A stretch of DNA of 64,000 nt from Lathyrus oleraceus (Eukaryota; Streptophyta; Magnoliopsida; Fabales; Fabaceae). Each line of letters begins with the position of its first letter. The stretch's first letter is position 1. The stretch covers positions 89,648,944-89,712,943 of the forward strand of contig NC_066582.1 in NCBI RefSeq assembly GCF_024323335.1. Reading direction: 5' to 3'. The position numbers and the translations under genes are program-made. Positions 54,096 to 64,000 of this stretch are shown piece by piece. The notes beneath the pieces were generated by a model. That model had not been told where the DNA came from, made no database searches, and saw only the letters and a program-made list of their open reading frames with translations.

Positions 54096-56654
54096 GTCAA
54101 ACGCGCGCTTATTTCAAATCCACACAGGGATCGATTCCCAGCGATGCCATTTTTCAAATTGCTTCATTCTTTTTGTTTTCCCTCCACATTTCCATGTATG
54201 CTTCATGTTTGATTTCATTTTTTTATGCTAACTTCAAAAATCATATTAAATTGAAAAATGCATCAATTCATCTCCAATTTTTTGCATAATGATCCTTAGA
54301 ATGTCTAGTTTTTTATGATCATGAGTTTGAAAGTTGTGCATGGCTGGAATTTCATTTGCTCTAGGTTGATTGAACACATGTGCATTTATGACCTTGCCAT
54401 ACTCTTCCTATCATAAAATGCTTGATTTTAATCCAATGGACTTGAAATTTTACATGCTGATTCTAGACATATTGCTGGATGTTTTAGGATTGGTTTGGTA
54501 TTTTTCCCATTCACCATTTCTGTTTTATGCATGTGTTAGCATGGTGTGACAATTTGTGTCACACATTTGGTTGTTCAACTTGTATCATTTAATTTCCATG
54601 CCAAATGATCTTGGATGCTTCTAATTTTTTGTATGATGATCATGTTGTATGTGTTGAATGCTCATGAATGTTTCCAGAATTTTTTGAATCATTTCTGTTT
54701 TGTTTTGGAATTTTCATTCATGATGATCACATATGAGCTTTGAAATTGTCTTTGGCTTCTCTTGCTTGATACATGGCCTTGCTTGATGATTCTGATGTGA
54801 TCCTTTTTAAGATATGTTAATATGTGTTTGAAGTTGCATTGTGTTGAATTTCAGCTCCTGTTTTGAATTTTTTCTTCACCTTTGACCCTAGGCTTTGACC
54901 TAGTGGTTTGTTACTTACATGTGAGCTTTGAATTTCAGGACCAAGCATCCAAATGCCATGGTTGATGATGCTTCATCATTTGAATGCTGATATTTGCTTT
55001 TGATTGCTGACATTTGCTATTTTGTAGGTTGATGATAAGTCACTTGAGTTTGCCTTATGGCTTATGTGTTGTACATTGGGATTGTCTGTTTGTTATTGAC
55101 TGTTGTCTGTTGGTCTGAATTCTGTACTGATTGGTTTAGTTGTTTCCACAGGTACCTAAGTTGCTTTAAGTTCATTTGAACTTTGCTTTGCTTTGCTGTG
55201 GTTGGCGTACCACTTAGGTATAATTCCTGATCTTCATGTAGTCTGGAAGACCTGTCATGTTACTTTGGCAGGCACCTGTCTGAAGCCCTCCTTAAGAGGC
55301 AATGTTTGTGGTTGTTTAATTTTGTCCAAGCAGGTTAATTCCTCTTAAGAGGCAATTGGCAGATAAAAGATATGTGTAATCCATCCCCTGCTATTTTGTT
55401 GTGTCATTCATCTTGCTCACACCATGTGTTGATGCACTTTGAATAAAAACCAAAAATCTTGTAGTGTCAGTCATGTGGAGAAGAGTTCCTTCATTCTGAA
55501 CTCCCACACTTTCTATTGATTAAAGCTCTCCCAGACCAGGGATAAGAGCTATGAGGCACACCCCTCACTCCCATTTCATCTGCTTCACCCTAACTCTCAA
55601 TGTTAGGGTTAAGAGCTCAAAACACCCATTTCCAGTTGGCTTGTTTGTCAAGGTTGATATGACCCCTTGACTAAAGCCCAACCTTGCTTGAGCCCCCCTT
55701 GGTTGTGTATAGTGTGTGCTATTTGCTTTTGATGTTTATCTGCTTAGCTTCTCATCTCCTTTCTGTAGGAGTTGTATGATCAACTTTTGAGGAAGTTGAC
55801 GTACGTAGAGATAGACTTGAGTTGACTCACTGCCTGTGTGAGTCAAACTCTTGTCAGAGACTTTAATATAGGGATCATTTGCATGACAACTTCTAGGCTC
55901 GAGTCATAGTCTCCCTAGTAGTCTGTTATCTCCCTAGTCTCTGGTTAGGATAGAAGTTCTTTCCCTGTTCAGGGGAACTACGTTGCCCTGATCCTCATAC
56001 CAGATGAGGTAGGTAGGCAGGAGATCGTGCGAGATCTCTCCGGGCACCCTTTTCCTTTTTGTGTGTGTTTGCTTGACAGCTAGCAGGCTCGAGTACCAGA
56101 CTCCCTGTTAGCTTGTTTGTTCAACTTTTTTTGTTGCTTTTGACGATTCAGCGTCCAGTTAACCTCTTGTTTGCTTGGAGTCTGACGTAAGTCCAGCGAT
56201 TGGCAGTCGGTTTCTTATGTTTGTTTGTGTGGAGTCTGACGTAAGTCCAGCAATTGGCAGTCGGTTTCCTGTGTGTGTTTGTTTGTTTGGAGTCTGATGT
56301 AAGTCCATCGATTGGCATTCGGTTTCCAGTTTATGTTTGTGTGTTTGTTTTGACGTCTCAGCGTCTGTACGCGTGTTTTGTTTCGGCGTGCGTGAGTCGA
56401 GCTACGAGTGCTCTGATTCTTTCTCTGGTCAGAGAAGATACGTATGCATAGGGTGCGACCTCCTAGCGAGCACGTTTCCCCTGTCCCCGAATTACGTCGA
56501 CTATGATGTCTGTATCTGACAGACTACGTAGGCCCAGGATGCGATATCCTGCCGAGTCCTCTTCTTCCGTCTTTCATCTGTGTTTCAGTCCAGTTTTGTG
56601 CAGTTTTGAGCAGTTCTCTAGCAACCTTTCTTCTATTCTTTCTGAGCGTGGATC

Positions 56655-56703
56655 CCGTCGAGTACGACGGATGCGTAGGGGTGCTAATACCTTCCCTTCG
56701 CAT
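56655..56703 (+). other. terminal double-hairpin RNA candidate, element 1 3' LTR
   Basis: CCGTCG-AGTA-CGACGG (56655-56670), then ATGCG (56671-56675) with CGCAT (56699-56703). Identical stems to the 5' LTR copy. Confidence 0.75.
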
Positions 56704-56857
56704 AACCGACTCCCGATCCTATCAATCTCTGGTCGCGAGACCATTCCTTTCCAGGTTTACTTCGAGCGTTTCCTTTCCCTCTTTTGGGATAAATAACGCA
56801 TGGTGGCAGCTCTGTTTGTTTTGCTTTTCCCGCCGGTTGTTTTTCGCGGATGCGACA

Positions 56858-57375
56858 CATGTCCATTGGAATGAGTACCAAAGGAACCTTCATGGACTTC
56901 AGTCATCAACAGGTCTGCTCCGTGTCTATCCACACATCTGAGCAAAACCATATCGAAATTTCTTTTGTAAAGCACATCACCATTTAGGTAGAAGTTGCCA
57001 GCTAATCTTCTCAAAGTCTTCTTATCTTTCAAAGATGCTCTAGACAGGTAAATCTGACTTTGGAGGAAACATTTGATATCAAAATACCACGACTTTTTAT
57101 CTTTGATTTCTTCAATAACAAACACATGAGCTCGCCTATCAAGACACATCACAGTCAAGTTGGGATCTTCATTCCAAAGTTTCACCACAATCATTGAAGC
57201 CAACGTTGCAAGAGCATCTGCCATCCAATTTTCATCTCGAGGGTTATGATGAAATTCAACCTTTGTAAAAAAAGTTGAAATCTTGCTCGTATAATCTCTA
57301 TATGGTATCAAACCGGGTTGATTCGTCTCCCATTCACCTTTGATCTGATTCACAACCAAAGTTGAATCTCCATAG
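56858..57375 (-). pseudogene. RNase H end and integrase start of element 5
   Basis: Minus strand, open throughout. It starts at the solo LTR boundary with YGDSTLVVNQIKGEWE (last RNase H block), then FHHNPRDENWMADALATLAS, a linker, and LLMTEVHEGSFGTHSNGH, the first half of the HHCC zinc finger of integrase. It is cut there by element 1. The preceding half of RNase H is at 62087-62345, beyond the solo LTR. Although both ends are broken, the segment has kept its frame. Confidence 0.85.
57371..57375. repeat. TSD CATAG, left copy (solo LTR)
   Basis: CATAG precedes TGTAAGACCCC at 57376 and recurs at 62087-62091. Confidence 0.9.
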
Positions 57376-58868
57376 TGTAAGACCCCAATTTTGACCCTAA
57401 GATCCCTCATGTTATTCTCATCATATGCATTAACATTGGGATCACACCTTGGCATCCTCCTTACCCCTCATTCATTGGGTTTACATTGGGAGAGATCACC
57501 AAGAACATTTGATTGTGTCATACTTCATTTTTATTTATTTACTAACCAAAATACCAAAAATATGTCATTGTATAGTTTAACTACTTTTGTAGGTAGTGTG
57601 TATGTTCACCTATGCTCTATCAAGCTCATATCTAGGGTTTAAGACCCTCAATGCAAGGATATCAATCAAGAGTTAGTTTAATTTGGCTCTAAGTATCATA
57701 TATGGATCCCCATGATCTTCACATGTTATTTTGATCAAGAAATCATCAAGAGTTTGAAGCTTGTTTGCCTTGGAAGCCCTAATTCATTTGGGTATCTTGT
57801 GTGACTTCTTCAACAAGTTTCTTCACCAATTGGTCAAGTATTTCAAAGGATACTTCACTTTTCATCATCTTATGCATATATGACCCTCAATGAGTCCCAA
57901 AAGTCAAGAAAATATCAAGCTAGCAAGTTGGTTCATGGTGGTTGACCAGAGGAATTCAACTAGTCAAAACTGGGGTTCCTTAGACCCTATCTCCTACAAT
58001 TTTTATCATATGAAAATGATTCTAAGAGAAAATTTACTATAAATGACATTCCAAACAACCTTCATGCTGAGGTAAAGAGATAGTTTTGCTTGGAAAGTCA
58101 GTTTTTACGGTGAAAGATTATAGGTCATTTTGTCTAGACCCTTATTTGGAGGTCAACTTCCCAAGATCATAAAATTCTCATTTTGTATGATATGAAAGCC
58201 ATTCAAATTGAATGATCAAATTAAATATGTCAACTTCAACTTTTATGTTTGGAGTAAGTTCAAATTCAACTTGAAAATGCATGTGCCAAGAGGAAACATT
58301 ATAGGTCATTTTGGGCTAATACCACCAAACAAGTGATTTTCCTCAACTTCTAAAATGCATAACGCCTTCATACCAAATCCAAATAAGGTCAAATTGGTGA
58401 CCAAATTCAAGGTATTTGAAAGAGCTACAACTTTGTTGAAGGAATTGTTATCATTTGAAGCCCGTAGAAAAAGGTATTCAAGGTGGAAGAAGTGAACATA
58501 TGGCTTGGTAGTTAGATTTGTTTTTGATATGTTTGATTTTCCAAACTTCCACCTCAAAATTCATCGTGACCCAAGCTTCAAATGAAAAAGTGTTCAACAT
58601 GAAAGTTGTTCCTCTTGATGTAAACTTTCCAAAAAGTCCAAAATAATCTCATTTGGACAAAGGATGAATGACTTGCGCATGGGTTAAATTTGAAGGACCA
58701 TTTGGATAATATCAAGTTCCACTTTTCATACACGAATGCATGGCTTACACTAAATTTTGGACCTAAGTGCATCACTTGATGGGCCTATCACACGCCCATG
58801 CAAGCATGCAAGAGAGATTTTAAAGTTTTGCCAAAAATGGAAGTGTGCAAATATCAGTCCCATTGGCC

Positions 58869-58876
58869 TATAAATA
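58869..58876 (+). promoter_or_regulatory. TATA box of the solo LTR
   Basis: TATAAATA in the context GGCCTATAAATATAAGC, about 1.5 kb into the LTR, followed by a CTCTCTTGCTCAG stretch suited to a start site. Confidence 0.55.
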
Positions 58877-61689
58877 TAAGCTCTCTTGCTCAGAAATAAG
58901 GACCTCATGCGCAAGCTTTGATTCAGCAATCCTAAACCCTTATCATTAAAGGATAAGCTTGAAGATTTTCTTTGAAAATAGATTTTCAAATCTCCAACTA
59001 TTTTGAGATTAAAACTCCAAGAGTCCATACCTTTCCTTGATCCATTTCTATTCCAAAAAGCATCTGAAGCAAGGCCAAGCATAATTGAGAGCAAGATCGT
59101 ACAAATCTAAAGCTCCATTGAAGGTGATTTTCCAGATTTTCCACTCTTCGATTCTCTCTTATTTCTCCAATATTATTGTTGATTTTTGGTTGTTTGAACT
59201 CTTACCAATGTAGGCAACAAGATTGAGTTGCTTAGAGGTCAAATCGAAGTAACTCAGATCATGATTGTCAAAATTCAACTCCCTGTATCTTCCTATATAC
59301 TTGGAGTTAGACAAAATTGAGGTCAGACTCGATCTCCTGAGCATTTTTGCTTTAAATCCATGTCTTGCTTTTTCATTTTGGTGATGGTTGAAGATGGACC
59401 AGTCCGGTGAGGTCCATCGGAGAAGAAGACCAAAGCTCTGGCTCCGGCGATGTGTTGGCAAATCTCTGAACCACATGATCCATTCAAAATGTTTTAATCT
59501 TGAGCGTTGGTTGTGATTACCACGTGTGTTGCGCAGTTGATTGATGACCACATGGAACGCGTGCTTTGGACCATTTGATATGCAGCCTCAATTAATGAGG
59601 GAGATCAGATGGTCCACATTTTTATTTTATTTTTGGATTTTCATTTTAATTGCTTTATCTTCATTAATATATATTAATTTTAATATTGATCCAAGAAAAT
59701 ATGAGACTTTCACCAAAAAATTTCAAAAAATTTTCTCTTTCATTTTCTGAATTAAAATTATTTTTTGGATCAATATTAATATTTTTCATGATTTAATTGT
59801 TTTTGTGCATATTTTTAATTGTTTAAAAATACTTTTGACTTTCCAAAAATTATGAATTTTTTTGTCTAAGATCCTTTGACCTTCACTGACCTAGGATAAA
59901 TCTCTTGGCCATTGATTTGTTATTTTGAAGATATTTTAGGTTTTTAATCAAACATAATTTAATTTAATGCATTTTTAATTGATTTTTAATTGTTTAATTG
60001 TGAATAAATCGTGTTGAGCTATTTTTATTGACTTATGAAGTTTGACTATGATGTTTGGGCCTTGGTCAAGGTTGATTTCACATTGTTGGATTAAAATCAT
60101 TTGATTTAGGGAATTGATGAAATGTGAATTTCATCTCCCAAAATGAATGAATGATTTTAATTTGATGGAATTCCTCTCATGACCAATTTGTGTTTGTCTC
60201 ATTTCCCCTCCCTCTTGATCTTCGATCCCATTATATCCCATCCATTCCATTGACCAATTATATCTCTATATCCTAAGGCTAGTTGGTTCATAAACCGACA
60301 CAAGTATGAATGAGATTAGGTCCATCCTTTTGCCATTTTCTTTTTAAGTGTGGCATGTTTTACGAGTATGGTTCCTTATACCATATCTCTAACATGCATT
60401 AACACTAAAATTTCTATTGCCCGACCTCAGATAGTTGTGACTTCTACATAAGTCCAATTACGATTGCTTAACATATCGCTAAATTTTGACCCAAAAGCAT
60501 AGCATTCTAGTAAGTGAGATTGTAAGTCTCCCCCCTTTCATGGTATTGCGTGGAAACTTAGCCTTTTTGCCTTCCTTTGGAAGATGTCTTGGTTCAAGGA
60601 TCCATGCTTGTGAATAGAGGGTTGAGTGTTCTCCAAAGAATGACTTAAACAATTGAAAAGCAAAAATAATACTAAGATATAATCAACTAACATTTGACTA
60701 ACTTTTAATTTCAAGTCATTTACCTTATGCACTTTAAATTCAAGCCCTTTTATCATTTGCCATTATTCATATCATTTAACTTGTTTATTTTAATGCTATT
60801 TTTACTTTGCTCACTTGAGCCATGTATTGTGAATATATTGTGATTATATATACTTGTTTGTGGATTTTGTTTGTGTTTGTAGTCTTAGGACCTTAATGTA
60901 CATAATAACAACAAAAACCCTAAAAAATGTTTGTGTGGACTGTTGGATTTGATCTGAGACTTGGACTTAGTATTAGGCAACACTCCCTATGCAAAAGGAC
61001 TTGGCCAATTCCAACTTTTCTGAAGCCAAGTCATTGTGAATTGAACTTTCATCTGATGCAAGTATTGAGATCCCTTTTGAGTTCATCTGCTACATGGTCT
61101 TGATGCAAATGTTACTTTGAACCTGTGTCTAATGTCTATTTCTGAGCCATTCAAGGAGTATGTCATTTGATACATGGGAGCTTAAGAAAAAGACTATGGA
61201 GTGGCTAGCTTGGATGTGGTTATCTATCTTTGATGACTTGCTCTTCATCTTGCTACTTGTGTATTGATATTTCTTGATTTCGAAGTCCAAAGGAAAAATG
61301 GGTTTCTATATGACATTCTTGTCTATTGGATTGCATCCCATTGGTCCGATCTTTTCAACTCTTAACTTTTAAATTTCTTTCTTAGGATTAGTGTCTTCAT
61401 CCCCTCCCACTTCTTAAATTTCAAACCTCTCCCCTCATTCAAAATCTTCTTTGCTTGTTATTTTTAAATCTAGACTTTATTGCAAATTAGAAACTTTGGC
61501 CTTATGCCATTGCATTTTTGTAAACTTCTTTTTCTTAATCAAACTTGTAAATGAACTTAACCATACTTGACTTAAAATTTCAAAATACAAAAAGAACTAA
61601 CACTCATTCAAACTCTATTAGGACTTTTGTGCCTCTTTTAAACTAATTTTTTTGTTAAAAGAAATTCACTCACTTTGAAATTGATACCA

Positions 61690-61770
61690 CAAACTACGAG
61701 GTTTTGATCCCTCATTTTATGTTGGTACGTAGGCACAAGTCCGAAGGTCTTGTCAAACACAAAAAATATA
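61690..61770 (+). other. degenerate hairpin module, solo LTR
   Basis: AACTACGAGG and TTTTGATCC correspond to the GAACTACG and CTCTGAT words. GGTACGTAGGCA is kept exactly, and ACAAG/CTTGT forms a reduced H2. H1 (CCCTCAT...ATGTTGG) is imperfect. Confidence 0.45.
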
Positions 61771-61856
61771 ATTAATGAATTCTTTTCTCATCCCCACACT
61801 CTATTTACTACAAACATCTTTCATAGCTAAACACATATACACATAAAAAAGGGATC

Positions 61857-61904
61857 CCTAGGAGTACCTAGGACACTTTGGGTGGTAACACCTTCCCTCT
61901 GTGT
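61857..61904 (+). other. terminal double-hairpin RNA candidate, solo LTR
   Basis: CCTAGG-AGTA-CCTAGG (61857-61872), then ACAC (61873-61876) with GTGT (61901-61904) enclosing GGTG-GTAA-CACC. Stem pairs 3, 4 and 5 all differ from the other families yet remain paired. The inner G-T pair of the other families is G-C here. Confidence 0.78.
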
Positions 61905-62086
61905 AACCAACCCCCTTACCTGTAATCTCTGACATTTTATTAGTTTTGATTTGAAACCTTCTTATCTTTGGGTTTTGTTCGTACTTTTCCCTTTTTCCTT
62001 TGGAAACAATAAAAGTGCGGTGGAGACTCTAGTTTAATTGACATTAATTTTGTCCATAGCTTAATGGTCATGAATTTACCGCTACA

Positions 62087-62522
62087 CATAGACGTCAAGA
62101 TATTTAATTCTGAGAGCAATGGCCTCTTCAAGCCCCATAATGCAAGCTTCATACTCAGCCATATTGTTTGTACACTTGAAGGTCAACCTAACTGTAAATG
62201 GAAAGTGAGTTCCTTGAGGAGTAATAATCACTGCCCCAATGTCATTACCATACGAATTAACAGCTCCATCAAATACCATGCCCCAACGGGATCCGGGTTC
62301 TGGCCCTTCTTCAAGAAATAGTTTATCACAATCTTTCATCTTCAAATAAAAAATCTCTTCTTCAGGAAAATCATATTGTACTGACTAATACTCTTCAATC
62401 GGTTGGTGAGCCAAATGGTCAGCCAAGACACTACCTTTAATAGCTTTTTGAGATCGACATTCAATATCATACTCAGATAACAACATCTGCCAATGGGCCA
62501 TCCTTCTAGTTAAAGCAGGTTT
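62087..62522 (-). pseudogene. RNase H (first part) of element 5
   Basis: Minus strand: after a TAG at about 62520, KPALTRRMAHWQMLLSEYDI and KAIKGSVLADHLAHQPIEEY, then another TAG at about 62385. After that the frame is open to the solo LTR: EEGPEPGSRWGMVFDGAVN, TNNMAEYEACIMGLEEAIAL. FDGA and MAEYEA carry catalytic acids of RNase H. The next block (GDSTL) is on the far side of the solo LTR. Confidence 0.8.
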
Positions 62523-63149
62523 CTAAAAAATATACTTGATTGGATCCATTTTGGATATCAACCAAGTAGTATGATTCAACATATACTGGCGCAGACGCTT
62601 AGCAGCCCAAGCCAATGCACAACATGTCTTTTCAAGCATAGAATACCGAGTCTCACAGTCGGTGAATTTCTTACTGAGGTGGTAAATTACATACTCTTTC
62701 TTTCCAGATTCATCTTGCTGACCCAAAACACAACCCATACTCTCATAAAGCACAATCAGATACATGATCAAGGGTCTTCCTTCAACAGGAGGAGACAGAA
62801 TCAGAGGCTCAAGCAAATATCCTTTGATACTATCCAAAGCTTTATGGAAATCTTTGGTCCAACCACAAGACTGATCTTTCCGAAGAAGCTTGAATATAGG
62901 CGCATATGTGGCAGTCATATGCGATATAAATCTCGAGATATAGTTCAAGCGGCTGAGAAAACCTATGACTTGCTTCTCAGTTTTGAGCGCAGGCATCTCT
63001 TGTATTGCTTTGACCTTGGCAGGATCAACTTCAATATCCTTCTCGCTGACAATTAAGCCCAACAACTTACCAGAACGAACACCAAAAGTACACTTATTGG
63101 GATTCAAGCAGAGTTTATACTTCCTCAAGTGATGAAATAGCTTCAACAA
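62523..63149 (-). pseudogene. RT thumb/connection and RNase H start of element 5
   Basis: Minus strand, open for 208 codons: LLKLFHHLRKYKLCLNPNKC, then LGLIVSEKDIEVDPAKVKAI, GFLSRLNYISRFISHMTATY and CVLGQQDESGKKEYVIYHLS. These are the blocks following YVDD in Ty3/gypsy RT. Internal Met codons are not true starts; it is a fragment between stops. Confidence 0.85.
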
Positions 63150-64000
63150 ATGCTCAACATGCTCTTCTTAACCACTTGATTTGGAAATCATATCATCAAC
63201 ATAAACTTCGATCTCTTTATGCATCATATCATGAAAAAGAGTAGTCATAGCTCTCTAGTACGTTGCACCAACATTCTTTAAACCGAAAGGCGTCACTCTA
63301 TAATAGAATGTTCCCTAGGGCGTAATGAATGTGGTCTTCTCCATATCTTTAGGTGCCATCTTGATCTGATTAAAACCGGAAAATCCATTCATAAACGAAA
63401 ATACTTTGAATTTAGCTTTATTATCTACCAACATGTCAATGTGTGGCCGAGGAAAGTCATCTTTTAGAATAGCTTTGTTCAAATATCTATAATTAACACA
63501 CGTACATACTTTTCCATCTTTCTTAGGAACAAACACAATGATGGCCACCCACTGCGGATACTCGGAGATAACAAGAAAACCAACCTCGATCTTCTTCTGC
63601 ACTTCCTCTTTGATTTTTACTGCCATATCTGGATGAGTCCTTCTCAATTTCTGCTTGACCGGCGGACATTCTGGCTTCAACAACAAGCTATGCTTCACAA
63701 TCTCAGAATCCAAAGCAGGCATGTCTTGATAGGACCAAGAAAACACATCAGAATACTCTCGAAGAAGAGTAATCAACCCCTTCTTAGGTTTTGGACACAG
63801 TTGAGACCCAATTTTAACTTCCTTCACATCATCCTCGGAACCCAAGTTGACTAATTCAATCTGCTCTTCAAACGGCTGGATGGCGTTTTCCTCGTGCTCA
63901 AGTAAATGAGATAATTCATCAGATACTTCTTCATCATCAATCTCTTCCTCAGTTTTAAGCACAAGGAAATCAAAGTTTGGAGAGGGAGTAGGATCATTGT
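63150..64000 (-). pseudogene. RT catalytic part of element 5, with stops
   Basis: Minus strand, from the window edge: acidic linker (SPNFDF, ELSHLLEHEENAIQ), VFSWSYQDMPALDSEIVKHS, VNYRYLNKAILKDDFPRPHI, VFSFMNGFSGFNQIKM and FITP. Stops follow at about 63310-63320 (TAG, where related copies have Trp), near 63258 (TAG) and near 63170 (TAA). YVDD is at 63192-63203. The first catalytic Asp, normally in (M/I)DGFSG as in element 1, is Asn here (MNGFSG). The frame is open upstream to the window end. Confidence 0.85.

Larger units (their letters stand above)
1..56857 (+). mobile_element. Element 1: degenerate Ogre/Tat-type Ty3/gypsy LTR retrotransposon, host of three nested insertions
   Basis: The order is 5' LTR (1-4152, beginning outside the window), PBS, leader, gag remnant, protease tail, RT, RNase H, integrase tail, 3' UTR tandem array, PPT (40453-40465) and 3' LTR (40466-41360 continued at 52944-56857). 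Position 1 matches position 41113 of the 3' LTR, so about 647 bp of the 5' LTR lie to the left of the window and the complete LTR is about 4.8 kb. Three younger elements interrupt it at 8940-18878, 22239-40427 and 41361-52938. Its right end (GCGACA, 56857) abuts integrase sequence of a still older minus-strand element. The predicted TSD is CATGT (56858-56862), but the left copy is outside the window. All coding parts carry stops, frameshifts or deletions. Assignment to the Tat/Ogre lineage rests on LTR length, PBS type, gag sequence and the 3' UTR satellite. Confidence 0.9.
52944..56857 (+). repeat. 3' LTR of element 1, second part
   Basis: Matches window positions 249-4152 with scattered substitutions and small indels, clearly more numerous than between the LTRs of M or element 3, in keeping with element 1 being older. 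Contents mirror the 5' LTR: TATA 53294-53301, palindrome 54077-54095 (intact here), modules 55975-56046, 56397-56471 and 56488-56555, double-hairpin 56655-56703. No gene is seen. Confidence 0.93.
57376..62086 (+). mobile_element. solo LTR (4711 bp) of an Ogre-related element
   Basis: It begins TGTAAGACCCCAATTTTGACC, ends GCTACA, and is flanked by CATAG duplications. There is no PBS, PPT or coding sequence inside, so it is the product of LTR-LTR recombination. It carries TATAAATA at 58869-58876, one degenerate module (about 61690-61770), the terminal double-hairpin (61857-61904) and a PBS-like TGGAGACTCT (62021-62030). It is the most diverged LTR family in the window. The rest is AT-rich with no credible gene. 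Confidence 0.9.
62087..64000 (-). mobile_element. Element 5: old Ogre-like pol, minus strand (continues beyond window)
   Basis: The RT-RNase H part of the oldest layer, continued at 56858-57375 on the other side of the solo LTR. Its ends lie outside the window or inside element 1. Frames are interrupted by several TAG/TAA stops. Its linker reads SPNFDF as in M, whereas elements 1 and 3 read YDFDNPIY, so it belongs to the M-like branch. Confidence 0.85.

Overview
This window looks like a repeat-only piece of a large plant genome. The retroelements have very long LTRs, a primer-binding site resembling the 3' end of plant tRNA-Arg, and a short intron between the protease tail and reverse transcriptase. 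They also carry long tandem-repeat arrays in the 3' UTR. This is the profile of the Ty3/gypsy Tat/Ogre lineage, which dominates genomes of the vetch-pea tribe of legumes. The host assignment (Fabeae legume) is inferred from the repeat family alone. I see no host gene, tRNA, rRNA or CRISPR.

Layout, read as nested insertions, four of them dated by 5-bp target-site duplications (TSDs) visible in the sequence. (a) The oldest layer is a minus-strand Ogre-like pol relic, element 5 (56858-57375 and 62087-64000). A solo LTR (57376-62086, TSD CATAG) splits its RNase H. Element 1 cuts its integrase. (b) Element 1, plus strand, fills 1-56857 with its insertions: 5' LTR (1-4152, start outside the window), tRNA-Arg-type PBS, leader, broken gag and pol, 3' UTR arrays, PPT, and a 3' LTR in two parts. 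(c) Three younger elements sit inside element 1. Element 2 is at 8940-18878 (TSD CTCGG, in the integrase). Element M is at 22239-40427 (minus strand, TSD CATAT, in the 3' UTR, with two near-identical 5.23-kb LTRs). Element 3 is at 41361-52938 (TSD CAAAT, in the 3' LTR of element 1, 1.53-kb LTRs).

None of the elements looks autonomous. M keeps one intact gag (508 aa) but has lost protease, RT, RNase H and the integrase core. Element 3 has gag, protease, RNase H and an integrase tail, with stops and no RT core. Element 2 keeps only a gag scrap. Element 1 has a decayed RT-RNase H and an integrase tail. The young insertions were therefore probably mobilised by proteins made elsewhere.

The most unusual signal is RNA-like structure. 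Every LTR family here carries, 150-185 nt before its 3' end, the same 48-49 nt double-hairpin element. Its stems change sequence between families while staying paired; one base-pair position shows all four Watson-Crick pairs. Upstream lie one to four copies of a two- or three-stem module with compensatory changes. Downstream of the integrase tail is a string of hairpins, each followed by GGCAAAA. The 3' UTR satellite arrays, although unrelated in primary sequence, are also built of short hairpins with fixed loops and compensating stems. I know of no description of these as RNA elements, but I could not search.
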